64,000 nucleotides of DNA from Glaciecola sp041380235 (GTDB lineage Bacteria > Pseudomonadota > Gammaproteobacteria > Enterobacterales > Alteromonadaceae). The stretch lies in contig NZ_JBGIYY010000001.1 of the NCBI RefSeq assembly GCF_041380235.1, forward strand, positions 324,004-388,003, given 5' to 3'. The translations under genes and the position numbers were made by a program. Under the pieces are notes generated by a model. The model saw only the letters and a program-made list of their open reading frames with translations, was not told where the DNA came from and searched no databases. Below, piece after piece: positions 36,177 through 45,687 of this stretch (positions are counted from its first letter, which is position 1; every line of letters starts with the position of its first letter).

Positions 36177-37835
36177 TTAACGTTGAAATTCGCTGCTAGC
36201 ATTCCATTGTGGCCATACGTCAGCATTGGCAATATCAAATCCAACTTCAAATAAAAGCTGAGTGTCTTCGGTTATGCCTGACAAATCCCAGGTGTCGCGA
36301 AATTGGTCACAGACTTGATGATAGCAGCCGGTTACAATTACGTTCATACGCTTACGATATTGCGCAGTTTCTTCGTCAATCGATTCGCTGCCGCCCTTCG
36401 CATAAAGAGCGGGTACCCCAAATTTCGCAAAACTGAAGTGATCAGAGCGATAGTATAGCCCAGCCTCAGGACGATCTTCTTGGCTGAGTACTCTGCCTTG
36501 ATTAGCAGCTGCCTCGCGTAAGTAATCTTCGAGCTCTGATTTACCCATTCCCACAACCGCAACATCGCGGGTTCTGCCAAGTACATTCATTGCATCCATA
36601 TTGATATTAGCTACAGTTTTTGCAAGAGGAATCACAGGGTTTTCTGCATAGTATTTTGAGCCTAATAGGCCCTGTTCTTCAGCCGTTACGATTAATAAAC
36701 TGATAGAACGTTTTGGTGCAGTCTCGAGCTTTGCGAATGCTCTGGCCATTTCGAGGATAGCGGCAGTGCCGGTGGCGTTATCGTGAGCACCATTGTAAAT
36801 TTGATCGCCATCTTTGCTGGTATCAACTCCTAGGTGGTCCCAATGCGCTGTATAGATAATATGTTCGTCAGGCTTTTCGCTACCGGGCAAGGTGGCTAAA
36901 ACATTGTAACTCTTAGATTGTTCAAATTGATTGTTAACGGTTACCGAAGCGCTTAAATCGAGGGCTTTCGCATAAGGACCCGCAAGGGCATTTTGTTTTT
37001 CAGTATCAAAATCTAAGCCCGCTTCGGCAAATACTTTCACGGCGGCATCGCGCGATAGCCAGCCTTCCATTTTGACGCGGCTCTTGCCTTGGTCTGGGCT
37101 TACTAAGCCATATTGTGCTCCGCTCCAGCTATTTGCCACAACCGACCAACCGTATGAGGCCGGTGCTGCTTCGTGCACAATAAAAACCGCATCAGCGCCT
37201 TGACGACTGGCCTCTTCATACTTATAGCTCCAGCGGCCATAGTAGGTCATTGTCGATCCTTGAAATTTACCAGAATTTGGTGCGGCATAGCCTGGGTCGT
37301 TAACCAAAACGATAACGGTTTTCCCTTTGACGTCCATCTGAGCGTAATCATTCCACTCATATTCAGGCGCGTTTACGCCATAGCCTAAGAAAACCACTTC
37401 TGAATCACTCAGATTGACGGTTTCAACTTCTCTTTTTGAGCCAACCACCATATCGGTTTTATACGCAAATTCAGAGCTACCCATGCGCAGCGTCATATCA
37501 TCGCTGGCAGTAATTTGCATCAGCTCGACTTGCTGAAAAAAGCTATCGTTATTTCCGGGCTGAAAACCTGCGCTTGTTAATTCTTGAGTTAAATAATCGA
37601 GTGTCTTTTGCTCGCCTGCGGTTGTGGGCAAGCGCCCTTCAAACTCATCTGAAGCCAATACTTTAATATCTTGTTTAATGCGTTCTGTTGAAATGCTGTT
37701 ATAGACTTGCCTAAAATTCGTTTCAATGTTGGTCGCGTTAGCTTGCGAACTTTGCTCTGGTTCACTGCAAGCGCTAAGCAACAGAGTACCGCCTAAAATT
37801 AGCGCAATGCTTTTCATTATCTGCGGTTTATTCAT
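36177..37835 (-). CDS. M28 family zinc aminopeptidase, lipoprotein
   Basis: An exported di-zinc peptidase. Lipobox LLSAC follows a short signal sequence. The five metal ligands can be read in YTAHWDHLG (His), GAHDNATG (bridging Asp), TAEEQGLLG (Glu pair), NINMDAMN (Asp) and YRSDHFSF (His). A protease-associated insert is likely between residues 150 and 290. About 552 residues. Start: ATG 37835 (MNKPQIMKS) or ATG 37817. Probably takes part in peptide scavenging together with the M16 lipoprotein at 4615. Confidence 0.92.
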   Translation of the reverse strand: MNKPQIMKSIALILGGTLLLSACSEPEQSSQANATNIETNFRQVYNSISTERIKQDIKVLASDEFEGRLPTTAGEQKTLDYLTQELTSAGFQPGNNDSFFQQVELMQITASDDMTLRMGSSEFAYKTDMVVGSKREVETVNLSDSEVVFLGYGVNAPEYEWNDYAQMDVKGKTVIVLVNDPGYAAPNSGKFQGSTMTYYGRWSYKYEEASRQGADAVFIVHEAAPASYGWSVVANSWSGAQYGLVSPDQGKSRVKMEGWLSRDAAVKVFAEAGLDFDTEKQNALAGPYAKALDLSASVTVNNQFEQSKSYNVLATLPGSEKPDEHIIYTAHWDHLGVDTSKDGDQIYNGAHDNATGTAAILEMARAFAKLETAPKRSISLLIVTAEEQGLLGSKYYAENPVIPLAKTVANINMDAMNVLGRTRDVAVVGMGKSELEDYLREAAANQGRVLSQEDRPEAGLYYRSDHFSFAKFGVPALYAKGGSESIDEETAQYRKRMNVIVTGCYHQVCDQFRDTWDLSGITEDTQLLFEVGFDIANADVWPQWNASSEFQR

Positions 37836-37947
37836 ATGAGATCTCACTGTTTTGTTGTTATTATTGAGGCTTATGTTTAACGAGGCCTATTAACTGCATC
37901 AGGGCTAGGTTACTCGTTCATAGCTAAAAAGTATAAGGTATTTAAAT

Positions 37948-38136
37948 ATTCATACAAGATTATCAGAAAACGCAAACTCATTTGTTTATCGCCAACTGTC
38001 AGATCTAATCGAGCTAGACGCTTCGCATTTAGATCACGACATTGCATTTATAGATAGGCTTAAAGCGGCGCATCTCAATGATTTAAAAGCGCTTAACGCG
38101 CAAAATTTAAAGCATCGTTTTGTCGACCAAGACAGC
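37948..38136 (+). other. Probable N-terminal extension of the DUF3025 gene with no standard start codon
   Basis: The frame of the gene at 38137 stays open back to the TAG at 37921 and encodes protein-like sequence (for example FVYRQLSDLIELDASHLDHD) but has no ATG, GTG or TTG. An ATT at 37948 has AAGG nine bases before it. Family members have extra N-terminal residues here, so translation may begin at this AUU, or the start has been lost. Confidence 0.5.
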
Positions 38137-38799
38137 TTGAGTGACGAACGATATTACGAGCAGATTATTTTTCAGGATAAAATAATACCGACTCGAAATG
38201 GCAGTTTGCATGACTACTTTAATGGCCTGATGTGGTTAAGGTATCCCAACACCAAGGCATATCTAAATTCGCTACATTGGCAGGATATCGAACAATTAGG
38301 TCATCGGCAACGTTCACCGGCACGAGACAGGATCACGCATTTTGATGAATGCGGGCTGGTATTGGTGACGGATATTCCTGAGTTGAAAGAGAGGATAGCC
38401 GCTCACGATTGGCAATGGTTATTTGTTGAAAACAGACAGCGTTGGTTCTCACCAAAAAATGGCATTATGCCCCTACATTTTGGTCATGCGAATTTAGAAA
38501 TGCTTTGCAAACCATTTATCGGCTTAACGGCGAAAGTTCTCACTATTGAAGACCCAGAAGCGTTGCATTTGACGTGTGCTATTCAAGCCGCAAATATGTC
38601 ATCGATCAACCATTTTAAGACTTTTCAGAAGCTTGACTTAACTTTGTTGCAGTGCTTACAGGAGCATCGGATATTTGCACAAAAAGGCAGGCTACTTCCA
38701 CTGCCTTTGTTGGGCATTCCGGGGTGGCATAATGCAGCCCAAGATGCTGCCTTTTACGCAAATAAGGACTACTTTATGCCACACAGGTCAATGCGTTAA
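38137..38799 (+). CDS. DUF3025 family protein
   Basis: A protein of unknown function; DUF3025 proteins occur in beta- and gammaproteobacteria. Conserved blocks seen are QDKIIPTRNGSLHDYFNGLM, WLRYPNTKAYLNSLH and the ending LPLLGIPGWHNAAQDAAFY. The first conventional start is the TTG at 38137, giving 220 residues, shorter than the usual roughly 260-280. The true start may be the AUU at 37948, described separately. Convergent with the Yip1 gene. Confidence 0.75.
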   Translation: MSDERYYEQIIFQDKIIPTRNGSLHDYFNGLMWLRYPNTKAYLNSLHWQDIEQLGHRQRSPARDRITHFDECGLVLVTDIPELKERIAAHDWQWLFVENRQRWFSPKNGIMPLHFGHANLEMLCKPFIGLTAKVLTIEDPEALHLTCAIQAANMSSINHFKTFQKLDLTLLQCLQEHRIFAQKGRLLPLPLLGIPGWHNAAQDAAFYANKDYFMPHRSMR

Positions 38800-38836
38800 A
38801 TCCCTGCGGTTTAGATGTGCTTCGCGTTTACTATGC

Positions 38837-39571
38837 TTACATTAAATATAAGAAAGTTAGGGTCCAAATCAGCGTATTTGGAATGGCGGCTACTACAATC
38901 GCTTTGGTCATACTGAAGTTCGTCCAAGAGTTCAAACAAATGGCTGCAAGCATCATTGTCCAAAATGTATCAAGGCGAATTGAACTTAACATGCCATACC
39001 ATTTGTCGGTCATTTCGGTGCCAAAAGCGAAGGCAACAGACAGCGGTGCGAGAGCTGATTGACTGATTTCGGTGCCCGCTTCTTGAGTCATGAGATATAA
39101 GCAAGCTAATAAGGCGTTAATAATTGACGGCATTGCCATCCACCACGTAGCGCCATACCAGTCAGTAAATCCATGTATGCTTTTTTCGTCGTTTCTTGTC
39201 CAAAGGGTAAAATAACCAGCAAGCAGCACCATGAAAATAGGCACACCTAATGCGATGGATAGCAGAGTGATGAGTTGCGTCATTCCAAACGTTATGTTGT
39301 TTGACAAGGCCTCTATTTCAGCGGGACTACCTTCGGGCGACTGCATAGTAGCAAGGGCCACGCGGTACCATTCGAAATCAACAATATTAAAATGCAAATA
39401 AACGGGCACTGCCGACACCGCCAGCACTAAAATAAATGGTATCCAGGACCAATTGTCCTTTACTGATAAAGCATTGAACACAGCTCTAGGATGATAAAAA
39501 ATTTCGCTGGCGGCTTGCAATGGATTGCTAACCGTTAAATTTGTTTCCGATTGTGGCGTGGATTCCTGCAT
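38837..39571 (-). CDS. Yip1-family membrane protein
   Basis: A 244-residue protein with a polar N-terminus (about 25 residues), the segment IFYHPRAVFNALSVKDNW typical before the first helix of the Yip1/YIF1 group, and about five transmembrane helices. The function in bacteria is not known. Its start codon overlaps that of a divergent short frame at 39570. Confidence 0.75.
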   Translation of the reverse strand: MQESTPQSETNLTVSNPLQAASEIFYHPRAVFNALSVKDNWSWIPFILVLAVSAVPVYLHFNIVDFEWYRVALATMQSPEGSPAEIEALSNNITFGMTQLITLLSIALGVPIFMVLLAGYFTLWTRNDEKSIHGFTDWYGATWWMAMPSIINALLACLYLMTQEAGTEISQSALAPLSVAFAFGTEMTDKWYGMLSSIRLDTFWTMMLAAICLNSWTNFSMTKAIVVAAIPNTLIWTLTFLYLM

Positions 39572-39764
39572 GAAATATCTCTCCTTGTGCTACTTACTCT
39601 ACGGTAAGCAATATTGCCAAAATATTAGTTTAATTGCCTTAACAATTACCTTATCAATAAGCTTGTATCTCTATGTCAATCATTATGAAGGCCTTTCAGC
39701 AATTACTCAATACGGTACTTTGGTTGGGTTTTTTATTTGTGAGCTTGTATTTGTCATGTTTTGA
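39570..39764 (+). CDS. Possible small membrane protein
   Basis: A 64-residue frame starting at ATG 39570 (MKYLSLCYLLYGKQY) with two hydrophobic segments (ISLIALTITLSISLYLYV and YGTLVGFFICELVFVMF). It fills the space between the divergent Yip1 and natA genes. GGAT lies 6-9 bases before the ATG. No family is recognised. Membrane-like frames can arise by chance in AT-rich spacers, so this is uncertain. Confidence 0.35.
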   Translation: MKYLSLCYLLYGKQYCQNISLIALTITLSISLYLYVNHYEGLSAITQYGTLVGFFICELVFVMF

Positions 39765-39857
39765 AACAAAAATAGCGCATTGCGATCATGAAAATGGGTC
39801 GATTATCAAAGATGAATAGCTTAAGCTAGCGCAGCATTGCACCGAAGAGACACTGAT

Positions 39858-40643
39858 ATGATTGAGATTTCTGGATTAGCGAAAAAATTTAAAGTCGAAA
39901 ATCCCAAGAAACTTAGCGAACAAGACAAAAAAGATCCTCGCCTCGAGGGTCGTTTTTTTCATTCTGTTAAAAATGTGAGTCTGCGCTGTGACAAAGGCGA
40001 AGTGTTAGCGCTCTTGGGACCTAACGGTGCGGGCAAAACCACGACACTTCGCTTGCTGTCAACTGCATTGCAGGCCGATGCGGGTAGCATGCTGATTAAT
40101 GGTATTGACGTAATTAAGGACCCTGTAAGCGCGCGCAAAAAAATTGGTTTTTTGTCGGGGACCACAGGCCTATATGGACGTTTAACAGGAAGAGAGAATA
40201 TCGCATATTTTGGCCGTCTGAATGGCATGAGCGAGCAACAAATAGAAGAACGGATTGCGATCATTGCTGACAAGCTTGATATGCATTCATTTTTAGATCG
40301 TCGCAGCGAGAACTTTTCGACCGGCATGAAGCAAAAAACCTCAATTGCGCGAGCCGTCATCCATAGTCCGGCGGTAGTGGTGCTCGACGAGCCGACGACC
40401 GGCTTAGATATTATGGCGGCAAAAACCGTCATTGATTTCATCAATGATTTAAAATCCCAATCTGTACCGGTTATATTTTCTACTCATCATTTAGAAGAAG
40501 TAACCGAACTGTGTGACAGAGTCACCGTTATTGATTATGGTGAAACCAGTTTTGACGGCACGTTAGAGGCATTTAAAGCACTCTCAACTCAAGGCCTGCA
40601 CGCTTCATTTATGGCCAGTTTAAAACAAGGAGTTGCCGTGTAA
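39858..40643 (+). CDS. natA: ABC exporter ATP-binding protein, NatA-like
   Basis: ATPase of a two-gene exporter related to the Na+ extruder NatAB. Walker A GPNGAGKTTTLR, ABC signature FSTGMKQKTSIARA and Walker B VVVLDEPTTGLD are all present. The ATG at 39858 is chosen over the TTG at 39837. About 261 residues. The stop and the natB start share a base (TAATG), so translation is coupled. Confidence 0.88.
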   Translation: MIEISGLAKKFKVENPKKLSEQDKKDPRLEGRFFHSVKNVSLRCDKGEVLALLGPNGAGKTTTLRLLSTALQADAGSMLINGIDVIKDPVSARKKIGFLSGTTGLYGRLTGRENIAYFGRLNGMSEQQIEERIAIIADKLDMHSFLDRRSENFSTGMKQKTSIARAVIHSPAVVVLDEPTTGLDIMAAKTVIDFINDLKSQSVPVIFSTHHLEEVTELCDRVTVIDYGETSFDGTLEAFKALSTQGLHASFMASLKQGVAV

Positions 40644-41848
40644 TGTGGTTAGTATTTAAAAAAGAAATATTAGAATTGTTGCGTGATCGCAAAACCCTGT
40701 TTTTTATGGTTGCTCTTCCCATCGTGGTGTTTCCACTACTCTTTGGCGGCGCAATTTATTTTACCTCCCAAGCAATGTCAGAAGCGCAAACTAAAACCCT
40801 GAGCTATGCGATCGTGGGCAAGCAGTTTGCTCCTGATTTAGTGTCAGAGTTTAAAACCGTCGAAAACTTAGATTTAAAAGAGCTGCCAGTAGGCACAGAC
40901 ACTGAAGAGCAACTTAAGGCTGCCGTCAAAAATGGCAGTTTTGATTTTATAATCGCAATACCAGAAAATTACAGCGCTAACATTGAAAACAGTGGTCAAA
41001 TTGTCTTCAAAATCTATTTGAATGATGCTGAGTTAAATAGCGTGCAGTCGCGGCTGAGTCAAATTATTGATACCTTCGAAATGCAATATCAGCGCGAAGC
41101 CTTTGCTCGCTTGGGAATGGATGAAACCCAGCAAAAAACCTTGCTCGACCCCATGATCATTGAAAAAGTCAATGTTGCCGACGAGCGAGAAAAGGTCGGT
41201 GCAATGATTGGCGGAATGATCCCCTATATTCTGTTTTTACTTTGCCTGCAGGGCGCGATGCTGCCGGCTGCCGACATTGGCGCTGGCGAGAAAGAGCGCG
41301 GCACCCTTGAAACCCTATTATTATCGCCGATTAGCCGCACTGATATTGTAATGGGCAAGTTTTTGACTATCGCTACCGCTGGTGGCGTATCTGCTCTGGT
41401 CACTGTGTTGAGTATGGCGATTTGGAGCGTGATTTTAAGTCAAGGCATGGCAATTAGTTTTGTGAGCAATTTTATGGCCTCTATCGGCTTGTTGGATGTA
41501 GCCTTAGTTTTCTTAATGTTAGTGCCTATCGTGTCAATGTTTGCAGCGATCTTGCTGTCATTGTCGATTTATGCGCGCTCCTACAAAGAAGCGCAAGGAT
41601 ATATGACGCCTTTGGTATTTGTGGTTATTGTTCCCGTTATTATTGCGGCAGTGCCCGGCATTGAGCTTAAAGGCATTTGGGCGTGGATACCGCTGACCAA
41701 TGTCGCGTTGGCGATTAAAGAGTTAATAAAAGGCACGATGGACTACCTGCAATTGTTTGCTATCTTCGGTTCGTCGGTGATAATAGCCGGAGCACTTATC
41801 GCGTTTTGCGTGTATTGGTTTAAACAAGAAAAAGTGCTTTTCCGATAG
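40643..41848 (+). CDS. natB: ABC exporter permease, NatB-like
   Basis: Membrane subunit of 401 residues. It has one N-terminal helix after MWLVFKKEILELLRDRKTL, a large extracytoplasmic domain (about residues 45-180) and about five C-terminal helices. The segment GAGEKERGTLETLLLSPISR is a hallmark of ABC-2/NatB permeases. It pairs with the ATPase just upstream. The exported substrate could be Na+ or something else. Confidence 0.88.
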   Translation: MWLVFKKEILELLRDRKTLFFMVALPIVVFPLLFGGAIYFTSQAMSEAQTKTLSYAIVGKQFAPDLVSEFKTVENLDLKELPVGTDTEEQLKAAVKNGSFDFIIAIPENYSANIENSGQIVFKIYLNDAELNSVQSRLSQIIDTFEMQYQREAFARLGMDETQQKTLLDPMIIEKVNVADEREKVGAMIGGMIPYILFLLCLQGAMLPAADIGAGEKERGTLETLLLSPISRTDIVMGKFLTIATAGGVSALVTVLSMAIWSVILSQGMAISFVSNFMASIGLLDVALVFLMLVPIVSMFAAILLSLSIYARSYKEAQGYMTPLVFVVIVPVIIAAVPGIELKGIWAWIPLTNVALAIKELIKGTMDYLQLFAIFGSSVIIAGALIAFCVYWFKQEKVLFR

Positions 41849-41952
41849 CCGTAATACGATTCAATTTTCGCTCGTGATAGTGAGATGTCGAGCCAAGGTT
41901 TGATACCAATGCCGCATTTCCACGCGCCACTACCTATACAGGTTGACGATAC

Positions 41953-43869
41953 ATGACAGCAGTAACTGATTTTTTTGACGAAGAGGGTGCACTCGCGTCG
42001 ATTATTCAGGGATATAAAGTGCGTCAACCCCAAGTGGACCTGTCGAATGCGATAGCCGAAGCAATCGCCACCCAGTCTACCTTAATTGCAGAAGCGGGCA
42101 CCGGCACGGGTAAAACCTTTGCTTATTTAGTGCCTGCGCTGTTATCAAAGAAAAAAGTCATTATCTCTACGGGAACTAAGAATCTTCAAGAGCAGCTATT
42201 TACGCGTGATTTACCTCTCATTAAAAACGCCATCGATAAAACGCAAGACGCGGCCTTGCTAAAAGGCCGTTCCAACTATCTATGCCTGCAACGTTTAAGA
42301 TTAAATGGCGGTGAGCATATTCGCTTAGAGAAAGAGACGTTAAACGAATATAGCATTATCAAAAAATGGAGCACTACTACTAATACCGGTGATATTGGCG
42401 AGATTTCGGCTTTGCCAGATAATGCGAAAGTCATACCTTTAGTTACCTCGACGGTGGACAATTGTTTAGGCAAAGACTGCTCAGATTACCAAGACTGCTA
42501 TCTATTCAAAGCGCGTAAAAAAGCCATGGAAGCCGATGTCATTGTGGTTAATCATCATCTTTTTTTTGCTGACTTAGCCTTAAAAGAAGGAGGCTTTGGA
42601 GAGTTAATACCTGAAGTCGACTTAGTAGTATTTGATGAAGCACACTTGATCCCAGACATTGCCAGTGAGTATTTTGGCGAGGCCATATCTAGTCGCCAGC
42701 TCGATGACTTATTATCAGACATGGGTAAGCAGCAGCGAGTGAGTTTAAAAGATGCAGATCAAATTCATCAGGTAGCCGAAAAAACGCGCCAGCTGATTGC
42801 TGATTTACGCATGCAGTTTGATATTGACCCTAAGCGCGGTGATTGGGATGAGGCAATAAGGTCAAAGCATCTGCTGCCGATGCTCGAACAAATTCACGGG
42901 CAGTTAAAACAGCTTTTAACGGTCTTAGAAGTGCACTCAAGCCGAGATAAAGACATCGACCAGTACGCAGAAAAACTATTGGGCATGACTGAAACCTTTT
43001 ATCGTTTGATGGACACCAATACCCCAGATGTTAGCTATTGGTTTGAGACAACCCGTAGACACATTGTTTTGCATATCACGCCGCTCAGCATTGCTGATAA
43101 ATTCTCAAAGATTGTCAGTAAAAGTGATGCTGGCTGGGTATTTACATCAGCTACACTGGCTGTGAACAATTCATTTGAACATTACCAGCAGTTGATGGGT
43201 TTGCAGAACGCAAGGACCATTGAAATGGAAAGTCCATTTGACTATCCGAATCAGGCCATGCTTTGTGTACCTCGATATTTGCCTGAACCGCATGAGCGCA
43301 GCATCGCTAAACATTTAGTCGACATATCAGTGCGTTTAATTGCAGCGGCAAAAGGCAGGGCATTTATTCTGTTTACCAGCCATCATATGATGCGAGAGGT
43401 TGCCCGGCAGGTCAGAGATTTACAAGATTCACCTATTTTAGTGCAGGGTGAGAGTACAAAAACCAGCTTATTAGCGCAGTTTAAGTCAGAGCAAGACGCT
43501 GCTTTATTTGCAACCGGTTCATTCTGGGAAGGCATCGACGTTAAAGGAGACGCTCTGCTGTGTGTTATGATCGATAAATTACCGTTTGCGTCACCCGATG
43601 ATCCTTTATTGCAGGCGCGCATAAAAGACTGCAAGAATAAAGGTGGTAATGCCTTTGCTAACATTCAGATCCCGCAAGCGGTAATTGCACTCAAGCAAGG
43701 TGCCGGAAGATTAATTCGTGACAGTGAAGACAGAGGCGTTTTAGTGATTTGTGATAATCGTTTACTCACCAAGCAGTATGGTCAAACATTTATCGCCAGT
43801 CTGCCACCTATGCGCCGCACTCGCTCCTTAGACAAGGTGTGCGAGTTTTTAGAAGAGATAGAAGACTAG
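41953..43869 (+). CDS. yoaA: ATP-dependent DNA helicase YoaA (DinG/XPD-like)
   Basis: A 638-residue superfamily 2 helicase with an iron-sulfur domain. Walker A is AEAGTGTGKTFAYLVP, the DEAH box is VVFDEAHLI, and the four cluster cysteines come from NYLCLQRL and CLGKDCSDYQDC. In E. coli YoaA works with the HolC clamp-loader subunit on damaged replication forks. Followed with no gap by tsaB, an order also known in E. coli. Confidence 0.92.
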   Translation: MTAVTDFFDEEGALASIIQGYKVRQPQVDLSNAIAEAIATQSTLIAEAGTGTGKTFAYLVPALLSKKKVIISTGTKNLQEQLFTRDLPLIKNAIDKTQDAALLKGRSNYLCLQRLRLNGGEHIRLEKETLNEYSIIKKWSTTTNTGDIGEISALPDNAKVIPLVTSTVDNCLGKDCSDYQDCYLFKARKKAMEADVIVVNHHLFFADLALKEGGFGELIPEVDLVVFDEAHLIPDIASEYFGEAISSRQLDDLLSDMGKQQRVSLKDADQIHQVAEKTRQLIADLRMQFDIDPKRGDWDEAIRSKHLLPMLEQIHGQLKQLLTVLEVHSSRDKDIDQYAEKLLGMTETFYRLMDTNTPDVSYWFETTRRHIVLHITPLSIADKFSKIVSKSDAGWVFTSATLAVNNSFEHYQQLMGLQNARTIEMESPFDYPNQAMLCVPRYLPEPHERSIAKHLVDISVRLIAAAKGRAFILFTSHHMMREVARQVRDLQDSPILVQGESTKTSLLAQFKSEQDAALFATGSFWEGIDVKGDALLCVMIDKLPFASPDDPLLQARIKDCKNKGGNAFANIQIPQAVIALKQGAGRLIRDSEDRGVLVICDNRLLTKQYGQTFIASLPPMRRTRSLDKVCEFLEEIED

Positions 43870-44562
43870 ATGAAGATACTTTGCATAGACACTGCCACTG
43901 AGGCCTGTAGCGCAGCACTTTTACTTGACGATACCAGAGACGGTATTTTCGAAATATGCCCTCAGCAGCAAAGCCAACGCATACTGCCGATGATAGATGA
44001 GCTGTTAACGCGAAACAATATCAAGTTAAGTCAGTTGGATGCTATCGCCTATGGCCGAGGGCCGGGTAGTTTTACCGGCGTTCGTATTGCCAGCAGCACC
44101 ATTCAAGGCTTAGCCCTCGGCAGTGACTTGCCCGTGTTAGAAATTTCTACCCTCGCGGCGATGGCGCAGGAGAACTTTGAGCGCTTTGGGGTAAAACAAA
44201 CCCTCGCGCTCATAGATGCGCGCATGAGCGAAGTGTATTGCGGTGATTATCAGATCAATGAAAATGGTGTTGCCTGTTCAGTTGCGGATGAGTCAGTGCT
44301 TCCGCCTGCCGATGTTAAAGCCATCCTTGCGAAACACCGTAGCGAAGAAAGCTATGTAGGAACCGGTTTTCATGCGTATTCACAGGAATTAGGGATACAA
44401 TTGCAATCAGATGCGTTAGCTGTAAACTATCCGAACGCAGAGTTTATGCTATCTCTTGCACTGTCACAGTATAAAAGTCATCAACGGGTGTCGGTTGAGA
44501 ATGTTCAGCCGGTGTATTTACGCGATAAGGTGACATGGAAGAAATTGCCAAATAGAGAATAA
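43870..44562 (+). CDS. tsaB: tRNA threonylcarbamoyladenosine biosynthesis protein TsaB
   Basis: Partner of TsaD in making t6A37 on ANN-decoding tRNAs (including tRNA-Asn). ASKHA-fold: MKILCIDTATEACSAAL, AYGRGPGSFTGVRIASSTIQ and LALIDARMSEVYCG. 230 residues, like E. coli TsaB (231). Begins immediately after the yoaA stop. Confidence 0.95.
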   Translation: MKILCIDTATEACSAALLLDDTRDGIFEICPQQQSQRILPMIDELLTRNNIKLSQLDAIAYGRGPGSFTGVRIASSTIQGLALGSDLPVLEISTLAAMAQENFERFGVKQTLALIDARMSEVYCGDYQINENGVACSVADESVLPPADVKAILAKHRSEESYVGTGFHAYSQELGIQLQSDALAVNYPNAEFMLSLALSQYKSHQRVSVENVQPVYLRDKVTWKKLPNRE

Positions 44563-44564
44563 AT

Positions 44565-44870
44565 ATGGAAAGTATTTCGAGTACGCAAAAAAACCTATTT
44601 ATCAACAGCGATGCCGGCAATGGGCAAAAACCGACTGTTAACCATGCAAATGGTGATGCCGCAGAACAACAGCCGCCGCTAAAAAAGCATGTTGTCAAAA
44701 CCGGTTCACAGCAGACAATGGCTGATGCTGAGGCGATTTTTTCGCGCGCCAACAGTTATGCAGATGTCTCTGCTAAAGTTCAAAAAAACTTACAGGCCTA
44801 TGAGACTGTAGAGCTTTCGCAAAAGCGGGAGGCGGTCAGTAAGTTAATGGGTGTCGACATTTACGCTTAA
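44565..44870 (+). CDS. Conserved-looking small protein of unknown function
   Basis: 101 residues, hydrophilic and probably disordered up to about residue 45, then helical (ADAEAIFSRANSYADVSAKV), ending in a neat motif SKLMGVDIYA. It starts 2 bp after tsaB and belongs to the same operon. The ordered C-terminal end suggests a short interaction motif. No family is recognised and no function is proposed. Confidence 0.7.
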   Translation: MESISSTQKNLFINSDAGNGQKPTVNHANGDAAEQQPPLKKHVVKTGSQQTMADAEAIFSRANSYADVSAKVQKNLQAYETVELSQKREAVSKLMGVDIYA

Positions 44871-44980
44871 ATGTTTACACCTTATGCCTGCCCATAATTT
44901 ATGCGTATGGAACTTTCGCAACGCGCGAATTGTCTCAACGCCGATGACTACATTAGTTCAATTATCATAGAGGTCGCATC

Positions 44981-45685
44981 GTGAATAGAGTCTTAATTAT
45001 CATGTTTGCAGGACTGCTGTTAAGCGGATGCGCTTCGGTGCCCGAGCAAATTAAAATTCCTGAAAATGCGGTATTAGTGCCGTTTAATCAAATTATCAAC
45101 AACCCAGAAGCGGTCAGTGCTATTGGTGAAAAAGCCCGATGGGGCGGTCGTATAGTCAGCGTACAAAATAAGCAAAAAGTTTCCGAAATCGAGGTTATAT
45201 TTTTTCCCGAGGCTAGTAACGGTAAGCCCAAAACTGGCGAAGAGAGTCCAGGAAGATTTAAAGCGGTAGTTCCGGGGTTTGTAGACCCATTGGTGTTTGA
45301 AAAAGACCGATTAATCACAATTGTAGGCGAAGTTGCAACTTCTGAAACGGGTATTATTGGTGAACAAAACTACACCTATCCCACGCTCAGCGCGGTAGGC
45401 TACTTTATGTGGCAACAGACTTCAGATGTGCAAGTGCAAAACATTGGCTATGATCCGTTTTTGTTTGGCATGCCGTTTCATAACCGTGGTTGGAGCACTT
45501 GGTATAACCCTTGGCATTCAGGGTTTCATAGCTCTAGAGTCCGCGTAATCCGAAATAACGGACATTCTCAGGGTAGCAGGGTAGAGCGCTCTAGAGGCTC
45601 GTCGAGCTCTAGCTCAAACTCAAACCGTCAACCTTCGTCGGCGCAAAGAACAACGCCTTCACAGCCTGCGACACAACAGCGCTAG
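44981..45685 (+). CDS. slp: Slp-family outer-membrane lipoprotein
   Basis: A lipoprotein (lipobox LLSGC, Cys17; GTG start) of the Slp (starvation-inducible) family: PENAVLVPFNQIINNPE and RWGGRIVSVQNKQKVSEIEV are typical. The Slp domain covers about residues 20-160. After it comes a low-complexity tail rich in Ser, Arg, Gln and Pro (from about residue 200), unlike E. coli Slp. Upstream genes yoaA-tsaB match the usual genomic setting. Confidence 0.87.
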   Translation: MNRVLIIMFAGLLLSGCASVPEQIKIPENAVLVPFNQIINNPEAVSAIGEKARWGGRIVSVQNKQKVSEIEVIFFPEASNGKPKTGEESPGRFKAVVPGFVDPLVFEKDRLITIVGEVATSETGIIGEQNYTYPTLSAVGYFMWQQTSDVQVQNIGYDPFLFGMPFHNRGWSTWYNPWHSGFHSSRVRVIRNNGHSQGSRVERSRGSSSSSSNSNRQPSSAQRTTPSQPATQQR

Positions 45686-45687
45686 AC

